Shown here: positions 29,679 to 38,095 of the stretch, piece after piece
Layout of the letters: each line of letters opens with the position of its first letter
Numbering within the stretch: position 1 is the first letter of the stretch
Assembly (NCBI GenBank): GCA_022925895.1
Contig: JAKSYS010000607.1
Location: forward strand, 1-38,095
DNA from: Fragilaria crotonensis
Taxonomy: Eukaryota; Bacillariophyta; Fragilariophyceae; Fragilariales; Fragilariaceae
Length of the DNA stretch: 38,095 nt
Direction: 5' to 3'
Program-made: the position numbers and the translations under genes
Notes under the pieces: model-generated
Database searches by the model: none
Seen by the model: the letters and a program-made list of their open reading frames with translations, nothing else
What the model was told of the DNA's origin: nothing

Positions 29679-31214
29679 ATGGCAACAACTTACCACATTG
29701 AAAAGGCCAAAAGTGCTCGCTCCAAGTGCAAAAAATGCAAGGAAACCATCGTTAAAGATGACATGCGTATTGGAAGTTCCAGTGAACGCGATGATCGCAT
29801 CATGACGTCGTAAGTACGATGGTTTGACCTCACGCTCAAAAGTCCGCCTGTTCTCTTGCACTATTCGTACATCTAATCCGCCGCGCATTCACGCAGTTGG
29901 AATCACATCAAGTGCTTCTCGCTTCCGCGAGCACTCAAACAGCAGGGAATTACAATCGAAAGCTTTGTATTGGACGAATTGAAGGACCCCGACGGCCTTT
30001 TGGATGAACACAGCGATGAAATCATCGCCGAACTAGAATCCAAGGGTTCGGCCAAGAAGACGCCCAAGAAAGTTGTGGATAGTTCGACCATGCTCGGGAA
30101 GATTAAGCGAAACTATGCGGAAAGCATGGACGATGAGGAGGATCGTCCTGCGAAGAAAGCCAAACTTAGCAAGACTGAAAAGGAAGAAGTCGAGCTCTAT
30201 GAGATCTACAAGAACAAGAATGCAGATGAACTCAAAGACTACATGCGGTACGTTTCCCTCTCCCTAGCATTACAATCGTTCATCCATTACATCTCGATCT
30301 CAATTTCGTCTTTTTTTAGTTGGAATCATCAAATTATTGGCGGCCGCAAAGATGCGCTCATACTGCGCTGCATCGACGGTCAGATGCGAGGACGGCTGGC
30401 CCGGTGCCCCATGTGCAAGCAGGGCAAACCCAAGATTGCCGAAGAAGATCACGATTATGCCAGTTGTAACGGATACTTTGATGAAGACATGCAATCACGA
30501 GTGCCTTGCAACTTCCAGATTTCCCTCGACAAGGCCGCTCGTTTGCATCCATGGTACACGGAGCCGCCGACTGAGGAGCAAGAGGAAGAAATGAAGGCAC
30601 AAGATGAAGTTGCCAAGAGCGGTAAGGCACCTCCGAATCCGAAAACAGAGAGTGCCGCCAAAGAAATACTTAGAAAGGCTGAAACTATGGAGTGGAAGGT
30701 CAAAAGCAAGGACGATATCAAGTCCACCACGGAAGCCATTGTCAAGATCTGCCTTGACGGCGGGGTGAGTTTACCCAAGGGAAGCGAGCAGAAGGCGGTG
30801 GGTAAGCTTGTCGTGGCCAATGCAAAAACAGCCACAGCAGCGGAAGTCATCAAACTGATTATCGATGAATACGGTTTTGCCTCTGGCAAAGATACTGCTG
30901 ACCAAGCTATTGACAATGTCGCCGCATCACTCTGTAAAGTGCCTGCCAACGCGAAACTCTATGCCATGCTCGATGAATTCGCCGAGCTCATGCGCAAGAG
31001 CGGAGAATTTATGAAGAGCAATATGCAGAAGAAGTGTGCACAGGCGATTGCAGCACTTCCGTTCGAGGTGACCGAGGAGAACGCTTTGAAGTTGGGTAAG
31101 CCAGGTAAAGCTAAGATTCCTGGTATTGGCAAGTCCTCTGCCGAGAAGATGCATGAATACCTAACAACTGGCAAGGTCGCAAAGCTTGAGGAATTGAGGG
31201 CCAGTATCGAGTGA
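29679..31214 (+). CDS. PARP-type zinc finger + PADR1 + Pol beta 8-kDa-like domain protein
   Basis: 458 residues in three exons (introns 29810-29896, 87 bp, and 30248-30319, 72 bp). Residues 1-60: a PARP zinc finger, YHIEKAKSARSKCKKCKETI with C17/C20, and WNHIKC giving H47/C50. Residues ~140-226: a PADR1 domain, ADELKDYMRWNHQIIGGRKD and RCIDGQMRGRLARCPMC, with zinc ligands C190, C193, C210, C224 as in PARP1 zinc finger 3. Basic KKAKLSKTEKE lies between. Residues ~370-458 resemble the 8-kDa domain of DNA polymerase beta: LYAMLDEFAELMRKSGEF, KKCAQAIAALPFEV and the helix-hairpin-helix IPGIGKSSAEKMHEYLTTGK. K437 in AEK aligns with Lys72 of human Pol beta, the dRP-lyase nucleophile. There is no WGR, BRCT, ADP-ribosyltransferase or polymerase domain. 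Binding to nicks or gaps is likely; lyase activity is untested inference. Confidence 0.88.
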
Positions 31215-31283
31215 ATGGACGGCGACCTTTCCTGCGTTTCATAGTTGTTGTTGTTTGGTTAAGCACAAACATATTCCACAAAC

Positions 31284-32448
31284 TTAATTCATGTCGACTG
31301 CCGGTAGTGTTTTCTTATCCGCAAGAATTTTCATAACATTTCGAGCATAGACTGCGTTTGGCTTTTTGTTGGAAGACGCGGCTTCGACTTGTTTAGCAGC
31401 ATTGAGCTGCGACCTCCGGAGAAGGTTTATTGTCGCATGCGGAGTCCATCGAACTGCATCGTTCGCTTTTTCCACAAGTTGAAGGCTGGGATGTTCGGCA
31501 AGACTTCCACTCATGTTATCGGCAATGAATCCTTGCACCATGGATGCTGGTAGGGCATGGCCAGCAATGATTTTGTCGTGGCCAACATTGACAGTGCTGT
31601 AGCTCGGATGAAACCAGGCGCGGCCGACAATTTGATCGGCCTTTACCACTTGTACGGTGACTTCAATCAAGTCGTCACACGTTGCTGCAAATTCGTGAAA
31701 ATCCGCATCGTAGTCGGACGGAGCAATTAAGAGCAATGTTGCAACCGTCTCTTCCGGGGTCGTCGCGATGTCTGTGACACCTTCCCAAAAGGCTGCTGCC
31801 AAGAGAGACGCAGCTGAAGCATCAGGGCGATACAATGGTGGTAGAATCACAATAGGGCCGACTTTCACATTTGCTGACTCCAAACCCACAGCTGCTCTCG
31901 AGAGGCTTGCCGTATAAGGACATAGGCTGAGTCGACAGAGAGTGTCGTCGACCCACGTCTTGGTGGCTGATACAGCAGCCTCGTTCGATGATTCAGCGGG
32001 CTTCTCCGTCGTCAATTCGTTTCTTAATGGTGCGGATGGCCAAAATAATTGTATTCCGTTGCAGGGAGCCTTTGGCCACGCCAACACTTCCGACTTGACC
32101 CCTCCCAATCGATCAGCATTGTTGTTGACGACACGCACCAAGCCTCCCAGAACATCGGTGTCTGAAAACCGAGGGAAACCATATGGACAAGCAGTTCCTT
32201 CCAGCAGCCAGGGTCTGAAACAATACTCTTGCCACCTGGTATCCTTCTGTTACGTCATTACCCCAGATACAACCATCCAAAGACCTAGCTTCACAATCCT
32301 TCTGCAAAGCCTGCGCTCCTCCGGCGAATCCAAGTCGGACTACTGGGGGCAACAAAAGGCTTTGTGTACTGAGAGCGGCGATCCACGGAACTGCAGCGGT
32401 TGGTACGATGATCGAGAATAGCAAGATGAACCAACTCCATCGTCCCAT
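31284..32448 (-). CDS. DUF1415 family protein, N-terminal part unresolved
   Basis: The main body (31284 to about 32200) reads CPYGFPRFSDTDVLGGLVRV, KTWVDDTLCRLSLCPYTASL, then TVATLLLIAPSDYDADFHEF, GRAWFHPSY and VRWTPHATINLLRRSQLNAA. The CP.. segment, the F-HP-Y motif and the closing TPHATINLLR match the layout of DUF1415, a family of unknown function found in bacteria and algae. Upstream, another frame starts at the ATG at 32448 with a signal-like MGRWSWFILLFSIIVPTAAV and runs to LDGCIWGNDV. Joining the two needs either an intron or a one-base frame change between about 32140 and 32275; I cannot decide which. The protein is thus probably secretory or organelle-targeted. Confidence 0.7.
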
Positions 32449-33335
32449 GGTCGACTCGGAACGTTTCGTCAAAGGTTTTTTCAACGTTGGTGTCAGTCTA
32501 AGGGCCGACGGAGGTACAAGTAACTCGTGGTGGTGTGGTGGATGGTGAGTTGTCAGGTGAGTTTTTACCGGCGCATGAGAAGGACTCTCGTATCTCCTAT
32601 GAATATACTGGTACTGAATATACAGTGTATGTCATACGCTATAATGGTCTCTGTAGGACCATATGCCATACAGTGTACAGTACCAGAAAAGAAAAAAGTA
32701 CCAGTAATGGGGTACTTCCCAGCTTCCCAGTGCTGGAATAGTCATATGTCATATGACATACTTGCATGGGTGTACCCTGTGCCATGTCGCTACAGTATGT
32801 CGTCATGACATACACGTTTTTATGTATACCAGTCATGTATGTCATACGTACGTACTCGAACTAAAACATCCGGTGTGATTTGAAAATCATACATGTACCG
32901 GTGCCTGGAACCTGGTACTGGGTACAGTACTCGGGTCCGATTAGGTTTCACCAATTTGACGTCAGCGCCCACGTCACAGTACTGATGTCTTCACGTTCAA
33001 CGTACTGACATATGGTAACCTAATTGGATCTTATGTATGTACTATGTACTGTATCATACTCCGTACCGTACTCCGAGTATCAATGAATCGCACATGAATG
33101 CGAACCGTTCGCATCACAGATCGCATAGGTTGCGTAGGTAGCAATGTAGGATTTAATACAGCTACATAGTACTGGTACTACAGAGGACGAGTACCAATAC
33201 TACTTTGAGATGCGAACTCTGAAGTCATCCCAACCCGTTCCCTGTCCACTATCAATACATCGATCACCGCCCTTATCACAAAATCGTTCTCCGAGTCAAG
33301 CCCGGATACAAGAAAAAGAACAAACTTCAAATACC
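32449..33335. other. Intergenic, dense GTAC/CATATG palindromes
   Basis: From about 32590 to 33190 the sequence is dominated by GTAC, CATATG and CATAC words (for example GTCATATGTCATATGACAT near 32739). Open frames here are composed of these words. This should include the promoter of the 33336 gene. Confidence 0.55.
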
Positions 33336-34259
33336 ATGTTGAATCGCATGTTAACGCTTCGAGTAGCAACATCCGCCAGAGGACCACTAACGAAATGTGC
33401 GATTCGCGCCTTCTCAGCGACTCCAGCAAGTGACCCCTTGGAGCTCATGCAAGCGACGTTCATGAAACGCGGCATGTGCGATGAGTCGGGTTTTCGCTTG
33501 CCCGGTGTGCACTGGACCATGGCGCTTGCCTTTGGAGCTGATGATCCCATGAAGGTAGGAATTTTAGTCATTTTTTAAATTGATACGAAGGATTTCTTCA
33601 GTGATGTTCATGTTTTTCTAACCACTCACCTATTCGACTTCTCATCAACAACAGCCTCCCAACCTTCGAACCGTCGGAATTCAGCGTATTTCCGATATGG
33701 GCGTCGACTTTGTCGTCAAGCATGGCTCCCATTCCTCGTTGCAAGCAGGGTGTCCAGTTGCTGTCGTGGTCCAATCGGGACGATACGTCTACGGTGAAGT
33801 GGCAGAGCAATGGCGTTCTGAAGGCCATTGTGAGCAAGTGCCACTGATAGACATTATGCATGTGCTGCCAGAGTACACAGTGGCGCATATGGTGGCAGCA
33901 AAACGTATGGAAGCTGAAGAAGCAACGGATGAAAAACCGGTATGTGATAAACTGTTTGGAGGTGGAGCTGTTGAACAATGGTCTCTCACGCACCCCTCTC
34001 TCGATAGGAACGTTTCATTTTGAAATCGAATTCGCACATGACGGAGGTTATCCAACAAGTGCGACAAGAAAACCTCAGCCAATCAGAACTGGAGGCCAGT
34101 ATCAAAGCCTTTCGGTTCTGTCCTGATCGTGTAGAACGCATGAGTGGAGGTCCAGATCACGTCTTGTGGGAGCGCTGGGAGTGGACTCGAATGAAGAGCG
34201 GCGACTGTCCGGAAGGAACACTGCCTTGGAATGAGCCAAAAGCGTTGTGTGCTCATTGA
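33336..34259 (+). CDS. Unknown protein with mitochondrial-type presequence
   Basis: 251 residues in three exons, with introns at 33555-33654 (100 bp) and 33940-34007 (68 bp), both GT-AG and keeping frame. The N-terminus MLNRMLTLRVATSARGPLTK with CAIRAFSATPAS is Arg/Ser/Ala-rich without acid residues, a good mitochondrial presequence. The body contains FMKRGMCDESGFRLPGVHWT, ALAFGADDPMKPPNLRTVGI and MGVDFVVKHGSHSSLQAGCP, with the C-terminal FRFCPDRVERMSGGPDHVLW and a Trp-rich WERWEWTRM. I do not recognise the family. An ATG at 33210 is in frame but adds a non-conserved leader. The 3' end converges with the Erv1 gene 148 bp away. Confidence 0.8.
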
Positions 34260-34407
34260 ACATAGACAAGTGATCTTAACATATTGTGGGAATAGCATTT
34301 GCATGACGATACTGCAAGTCTACCTGTTAATGATCTGAAACGCAGTATCTGTCTATGATCGAATTGACTCCCGGAAGTGCTACTAGTTACGTAGAACACT
34401 CGACCAG

Positions 34408-34990
34408 CTAATGGCCCGATTGACACTTGGAATTGCTACTTTTTCGCCAGCGTTCATCTAATGTCTTCATATCACACTTAAAAATGGGCTTTCCAAGTTT
34501 CGCATTGACTTGATTGTGCTGCTCACAAAGCCAAACGCAGAGGTCCTCCCGTGATTTAACTTCAACTGGTTGCTTTTTCAGGTTTTCGGTGAAGTCGGTC
34601 GCACACCACGTACATGGATAGAATCGAGCGATAGCAGAAAAGAAATCGACCATGAGTTTTTGGTCCTCTTTCGATGGACTTTCCGGGTACCAGGCAACCT
34701 ATAGAGCAACCGTACTGTTAGAGGGAAGCACGGAGAAGAAAGGGATAGACGAGAATAACGCGTCAACAACCTACCATTGAATGCAGCAAGGTCCACGACG
34801 AATTCCCAAGTTGAGGACTGGTGGGAGGGCACTCTACTTGCGCACCCGGCGTTGCTACGCCCTTTGATTGAAGTCGACTCATCGAGGCGTTAAGCCCAGC
34901 CACAATGTCGTCGCAAGCGGGACGGTCGCAATCGTCGAGCATCTTCTTCCCAAATGCATTGGGTAAATTTGAAAACTTCTTGTCCGGCAT
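34408..34990 (-). CDS. ERV1: Erv1/ALR-type FAD sulfhydryl oxidase
   Basis: 168 residues in two exons; a 76-bp intron (34699-34774) joins WTLLHSM to VAWYPE. The start is the ATG at 34990. The Erv/ALR fold is clear: CPPTSPQLGNSSWTLLHSM, the redox-active CTWC at residues 101-104, and LCVWLCEQHNQVNAKLGKPI ending FKC (C130, C147). The N-terminus carries a C-x4-C pair, DDCDRPACDD (C21, C26). The enzyme uses FAD and oxygen or cytochrome c to make disulfides; in mitochondria it drives import of small Cys-motif proteins. In animals and yeast the shuttle pair is C-x2-C at the N-terminus, while plants place C-x4-C at the C-terminus, so this layout is a mix. There is no obvious presequence, as expected for an intermembrane-space protein. 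Confidence 0.92.
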
Positions 34991-36580
34991 GACGATGAGT
35001 GCGTCGCTCCTTTGGATGGGACACAAAGAACCTTGCTTGGAACGACAGACTACAATACTCGATTATTTGCCAAGAGGCGAAGTTGTGAAATCATCGTCTT
35101 GTTCATGGTATCGTTCTTCGGGGTTCGTTGTAGGTGGTTGGTGGGGCACTACCGGTAGTGTACTACCCACTACTGTACCGGCAACCGGCACTCGTAGTCT
35201 CGTAGTACTCCACTAATAGTGGAGTACAGTAGTACAGTACCACTTAAAAATGGCCTTGTGCCACTCAACGGTGTAAAATGTTTAGTCGGTCCACGAAACA
35301 CGACAAATATCATAGTAACGACGCTTTTCAATAGGACAAAGTTGTTCCTTGCAATGTAACACATCAGACGTGTACTTGGATCAAACTACTTTTGATAGAA
35401 GCAGCATAGCTGAATAGAGTCTGAATGACTTTGTCACGGGTGTGTCCAGGTTAAATTGAATCTTGCAGGTCTGTTTTTGCGAAGTTAGAGCGTTGGGGGA
35501 GTGACCATTTGAGAGTTCATTCCACTGATAATGGCAATGACGTCTCGGTACTTGCACTGAGATCGCTATGACATACAAATCTGTTCCTGAAATAACAGTT
35601 GCAACATGGTTTGAATTAGCAATTGTAATGCAGAACATATGCTGGGAAATTGTTGACACATGTATAGTGATTCCTTTTTGATTGCATGTGTCTCATGTGT
35701 AGAAATTGTTGATGCGAAGTTGGTGAACGCAGTCCGGGACAACTGTAGTTTCCGTACTGGCAAATTACTGTCTACAGAGTGCGTAGAAATTTTTGTATGA
35801 TACATGTCGCCAAAACTGGATGGACTGAGAGCTTCTGGCGACGATGATAATTGATATTCCAACTCCAATAACGGTACAACAACCGTTCGCTGCAGTACCT
35901 CGACCCTGTTTAGAGTTGAGAGTATGAATACAAGTATGCATAGTCGTACTTGTACCGGTACAATGTACTCTACCGGTAGAACGACAAAAGTACCAAGCAC
36001 TCGAGTTCTGTCACCGGTATTGATAAAACTGGAGTGTACTGTATTTATCCCTATGTACTCCCAGTAGTCGACCGCTAGTTCGAAGAAAGTTCAACGCAGC
36101 ATGTTACTCATCGATCGTCGATCTCAGAGAAGTCTTTTAAGTCTGTTCCGTATGTCATTTCGCTGTACAATCTAATATGAAGTGAACGCCCGTCGACTAA
36201 AGACATGAGACATGACCTTTAATTGTTTGCCTGATGACAAATTAGCAACAATATATCATTATTCTGCATTCAATTAGGCGACGACTATTACAGACATAAC
36301 GTTTTGTCGTATTACAGTTTCGTCATACGCTTCCACCGCACTCGTATGTAATCGCAGGAAAATGCCGTGTCACAATCAAGTTGTGGGTATGGGTAGTAGG
36401 AGTATGATATGTACTATGTTCTTCCTGGGACATCCGGAATTCCTTCTTATTCTGTTAGTGCATGACACAGATAACTACGTAGATTTACAACTGAAATTTC
36501 ATCAATATACAAAACTGAATATGTTCATTGCGATGTCGGAAGAGTATTGGCTAGCGTGCGAGCCAGCGTGGCATCGTGGC
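34991..36580. other. Long gene-poor region
   Basis: The first part is the Erv1 promoter side. From 35130 to 36060 there are many GTAC and ACCGGTA words and one perfect inverted repeat (35205-35227). A 144-codon frame on the minus strand (35566-36000) has no ATG start and no recognisable motif. A frame at 36362-36712 runs into the 30-bp repeats. No gene is supported. Confidence 0.55.
35205..35227. repeat. Perfect inverted repeat, 10-bp arms
   Basis: GTACTCCACT and AGTGGAGTAC flank a 3-base centre (AAT). It is typical of the GTAC-based palindromes seen throughout intergenic DNA in this window. Confidence 0.9.
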
Positions 36581-36893
36581 GAACTTATTTACGAGAAGAA
36601 ATCTGATCGTGAACTTATTTACGAGAAGAAATCTTCTCGTGAACTTATTTACGAGAAGAATTCTTCTCATGAACTTATTCATAAGAAGAAATCTTCTTAC
36701 GAACTTATTTAAGAGAAGATTTCATCCTGTCAATACACTTTCTCGTAGAAGTCTAACTTAAAAACGAGAAGGTATCTAATCGTGAACTTATTTACGAGAA
36801 GAAATCTTCTCATCAACTTATTTAAGAGAAGAAATCTTCTCATCAACTTATACATGAGAAGCTTTCTAATCGTGGACTTTTTTACGAGAAGAA
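36581..36893. repeat. 30-bp palindromic tandem repeat array
   Basis: Units starting GAACTTATTTACGAGAAGAA occur at 36581, 36611, 36641, 36671 and 36701. After a degenerate stretch (36731-36783) units resume at 36784, 36814, 36844 and 36874. The period is exactly 30 bp within each block. In the best units ACGAGAAGA and TCTTCTCGT pair perfectly around AA, so each unit can form a hairpin. Because 30 bp is 10 codons, one frame reads a repeated ELIYEKKSSR, but it is stopped at 36712. There are no variable spacers, so this is not a CRISPR array. Confidence 0.92.
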
Positions 36894-37034
36894 ATAACCT
36901 CCGAGCCTGCCAAGCCCCCACTTGCATTCATGACGCCAGCCAGTATCCATTGACGTTATTTATTAAGCGGTCGTGTGTCACGTGACTCGATTTGACAGCC
37001 CAAAAAAACTCTCGGTAAAGTGAGGTTCAAGAAG
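36894..37034. other. Short spacer between repeat array and inverted-repeat element
   Basis: No feature seen. Confidence 0.4.
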
Positions 37035-37043
37035 GAATTCCGG

Positions 37044-37117
37044 GGGAATGCCTAATGCACTAAAACTTAAGGAGCAAACTAAAGCCCTAAACCAATCAGA
37101 ATCCGCGGAGACGTCAT
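37044..37117 (+). repeat. Left terminal inverted repeat
   Basis: 74 bp, paired with the inverted copy at 38018-38090. Confidence 0.9.
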
Positions 37118-37367
37118 AGGGGAGAGGGGTAAAAATAGTCATCTGAGGTGATCGTTATCTTATACATGCATATAAATGTATATTCAAATTGCACGCCGGC
37201 ATCGCAACGCTACGTTTTCAACGTCCAGTTTTGAAATTAGATAAGGAAAATAGTACTGCACTATTAAACTTACGTAGTCCACAGTAGGTAGAATCACGTA
37301 GAAACGGTCTTGAAAAGACTGGTACGCATCCGGATGAGCACAAAACAATTAAATTGTATTTTGCGAC

Positions 37368-37403
37368 AATGGACCCTCAACTGTTGACAGTTGAGGGTCC
37401 ATT
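37368..37403. repeat. Perfect 16-bp-arm hairpin inside the element
   Basis: AATGGACCCTCAACTG and CAGTTGAGGGTCCATT flank a TTGA loop with no mismatch. A smaller perfect dyad, ACAATTAAATTGT, lies just upstream at 37345-37357. Confidence 0.95.
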
Positions 37404-38017
37404 CTCTTGTAGTTGACCCTTTTTTAACTTTCCAATCTGTATCCTCTATTCATGTAGCAATTGTAGTCTGTCAGTTGTAGTGACCATGGGAGTGAAGCTG
37501 TTTTGATTGATTTTCATCGCATTTTTTCCAAGGGTCTCACCTGACAACAACACCGGCGTACGGAAACATGTTGTATGGCGTACTGTCGTAGTAGCATTAC
37601 TCGTACTGAAGTAGTTGCATTCGTATCGATTTACTGTTTTTCATATCAATACATGTCACGTGCTACTGTAGTACACGACGACAAACTCCGTAGACATCCA
37701 GTATCAGACGATCGTTGATTTGTCTTCGTAGTATTTCAGGAGCCGATTTGTACGAAGACACGCCAACCTGGTACAATGTATGCATACAAGTCCTTGGTGT
37801 GCATACAGATTACGTATATCGTATATATCGTATGCCCATGCATTTGCATAAATGAATGTGAGTTCAAAACTCGAATGCACATGAAGATCCTCTCTTACAT
37901 GTGTCTAAGATTATGTATGTATACGAATATGCATGATCGAATTTTTCAAAGCCTCGATCGAAGTGCTTTATTTAGAGAGGGGGGTGCAAATAGTCATTGA
38001 GGACGAAACTCGAAATG

Positions 38018-38090
38018 ATGACGTCTCCGCGGATTCTGATTGGTTTAGTGTTTAGTTTGCTCCTTAAGTTTTAGTGCATTAGGCATTCCC
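38018..38090 (-). repeat. Right terminal inverted repeat
   Basis: 73 bp, the inverted copy of 37044-37117. Confidence 0.9.
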
Positions 38091-38095
38091 GAATT

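Larger units (their letters stand above)
37035..38095. mobile_element. ~1.05-kb element with ~73-bp terminal inverted repeats
   Basis: The left terminal repeat (37044-37117) begins GGGAATGCCTAATGCACTAA and ends GGAGACGTCAT; its inverted copy occupies 38018-38090. The two differ only by one indel and one or two substitutions around position 40. Just inside, GAGAGGGG..AAATAGTCAT..GAGG occurs in the same orientation on both sides (37122-37148 and 37974-38002). The interior has no convincing gene; it has a strong hairpin (37368-37403) and AT-rich sequence. GAATT flanks the element on both sides (37035-37039 and 38091-38095), suggesting a target-site duplication, though the left end has extra C/G bases and the right copy touches the window edge. 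A non-autonomous DNA transposon is the likeliest explanation. Confidence 0.75.

Noticed and set aside
35566-36000. 144-codon minus-strand open frame
   Set aside because: No ATG start and no recognisable motif, in GTAC-rich DNA.
36362-36712. 116-codon ORF ending in a decapeptide repeat ELIYEKKSSR
   Set aside because: The repeated part simply reflects the 30-bp DNA repeat, and the N-terminal part has no support.
36581-36893. Possible CRISPR array
   Set aside because: Units abut each other with no unique spacers, and the DNA is clearly eukaryotic nuclear.
1-38095. tRNA, rRNA or snRNA genes
   Set aside because: No convincing cloverleaf or conserved RNA sequence noticed on either strand by eye; a covariance-model scan was not possible.

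Overview
The window is nuclear DNA of a photosynthetic stramenopile, almost certainly a diatom. Three things point there: several predicted proteins start with a signal peptide followed by a Phe-centred plastid motif (AFAP at 417-890, HAFSF at 18923-20391); one gene encodes the diatom extrinsic photosystem II protein Psb31; and genes lie close together on both strands with short GT-AG introns (64-118 bp in those resolved). The species cannot be named from the sequence.

Layout. 0-5.5 kb: a plastid-targeted small protein of unknown function, a plastid protein with two DUF1825-like modules, a small heat-shock protein and an RraA-like protein embedded in Gly/Tyr-rich low-complexity sequence. 5.5-8.4 kb: gene-poor DNA with a decayed retrotransposon gag ending in a CCHC zinc knuckle. 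8.4-18 kb: a large helical-repeat-like protein, a 668-bp terminal-inverted-repeat element with transposase debris, MCM7, a second RraA-family protein and Tipin/Swi3. 18.9-23 kb: a plastid DnaJ protein and a senescence-domain protein. 23.2-28.3 kb: DNA topoisomerase I, RNA polymerase II subunit RPB4 and a small basic nuclear-type protein. 28.5-35 kb: Psb31, a PARP-finger/PADR1/Pol-beta-like protein, a DUF1415 protein, an unknown mitochondrial-type protein and an Erv1/ALR sulfhydryl oxidase. 35-38.1 kb: gene-poor sequence with a 30-bp palindromic tandem repeat and a ~1.05-kb element with ~73-bp terminal inverted repeats.

How the genes relate. Replication and genome maintenance are well represented: MCM7, Tipin, topoisomerase I and the PARP-finger protein. 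E2F-type sites (TTTGGCGC) lie just upstream of Tipin and of the unknown 8.4-11.1 kb gene, with a near match before MCM7. Plastid functions form the second theme.

Two cautions. Several conserved genes (MCM7, TOP1, the first RraA-like gene, the 8.4-kb gene, the DnaJ C-terminus) carry single-base frame breaks, many at short homopolymers. In essential genes this looks more like uncorrected assembly indels than real pseudogenes. Second, intergenic DNA is full of short palindromic words built on GTAC (for example ACTCCGAGTAC), so small reading frames there are unlikely to be genes.

The most interesting candidate is the 29.7-31.2 kb protein. It joins PARP1-type nick-sensing modules to a C-terminal domain resembling the 8-kDa lyase domain of DNA polymerase beta, with the equivalent of the catalytic lysine kept and no ADP-ribosyltransferase domain.
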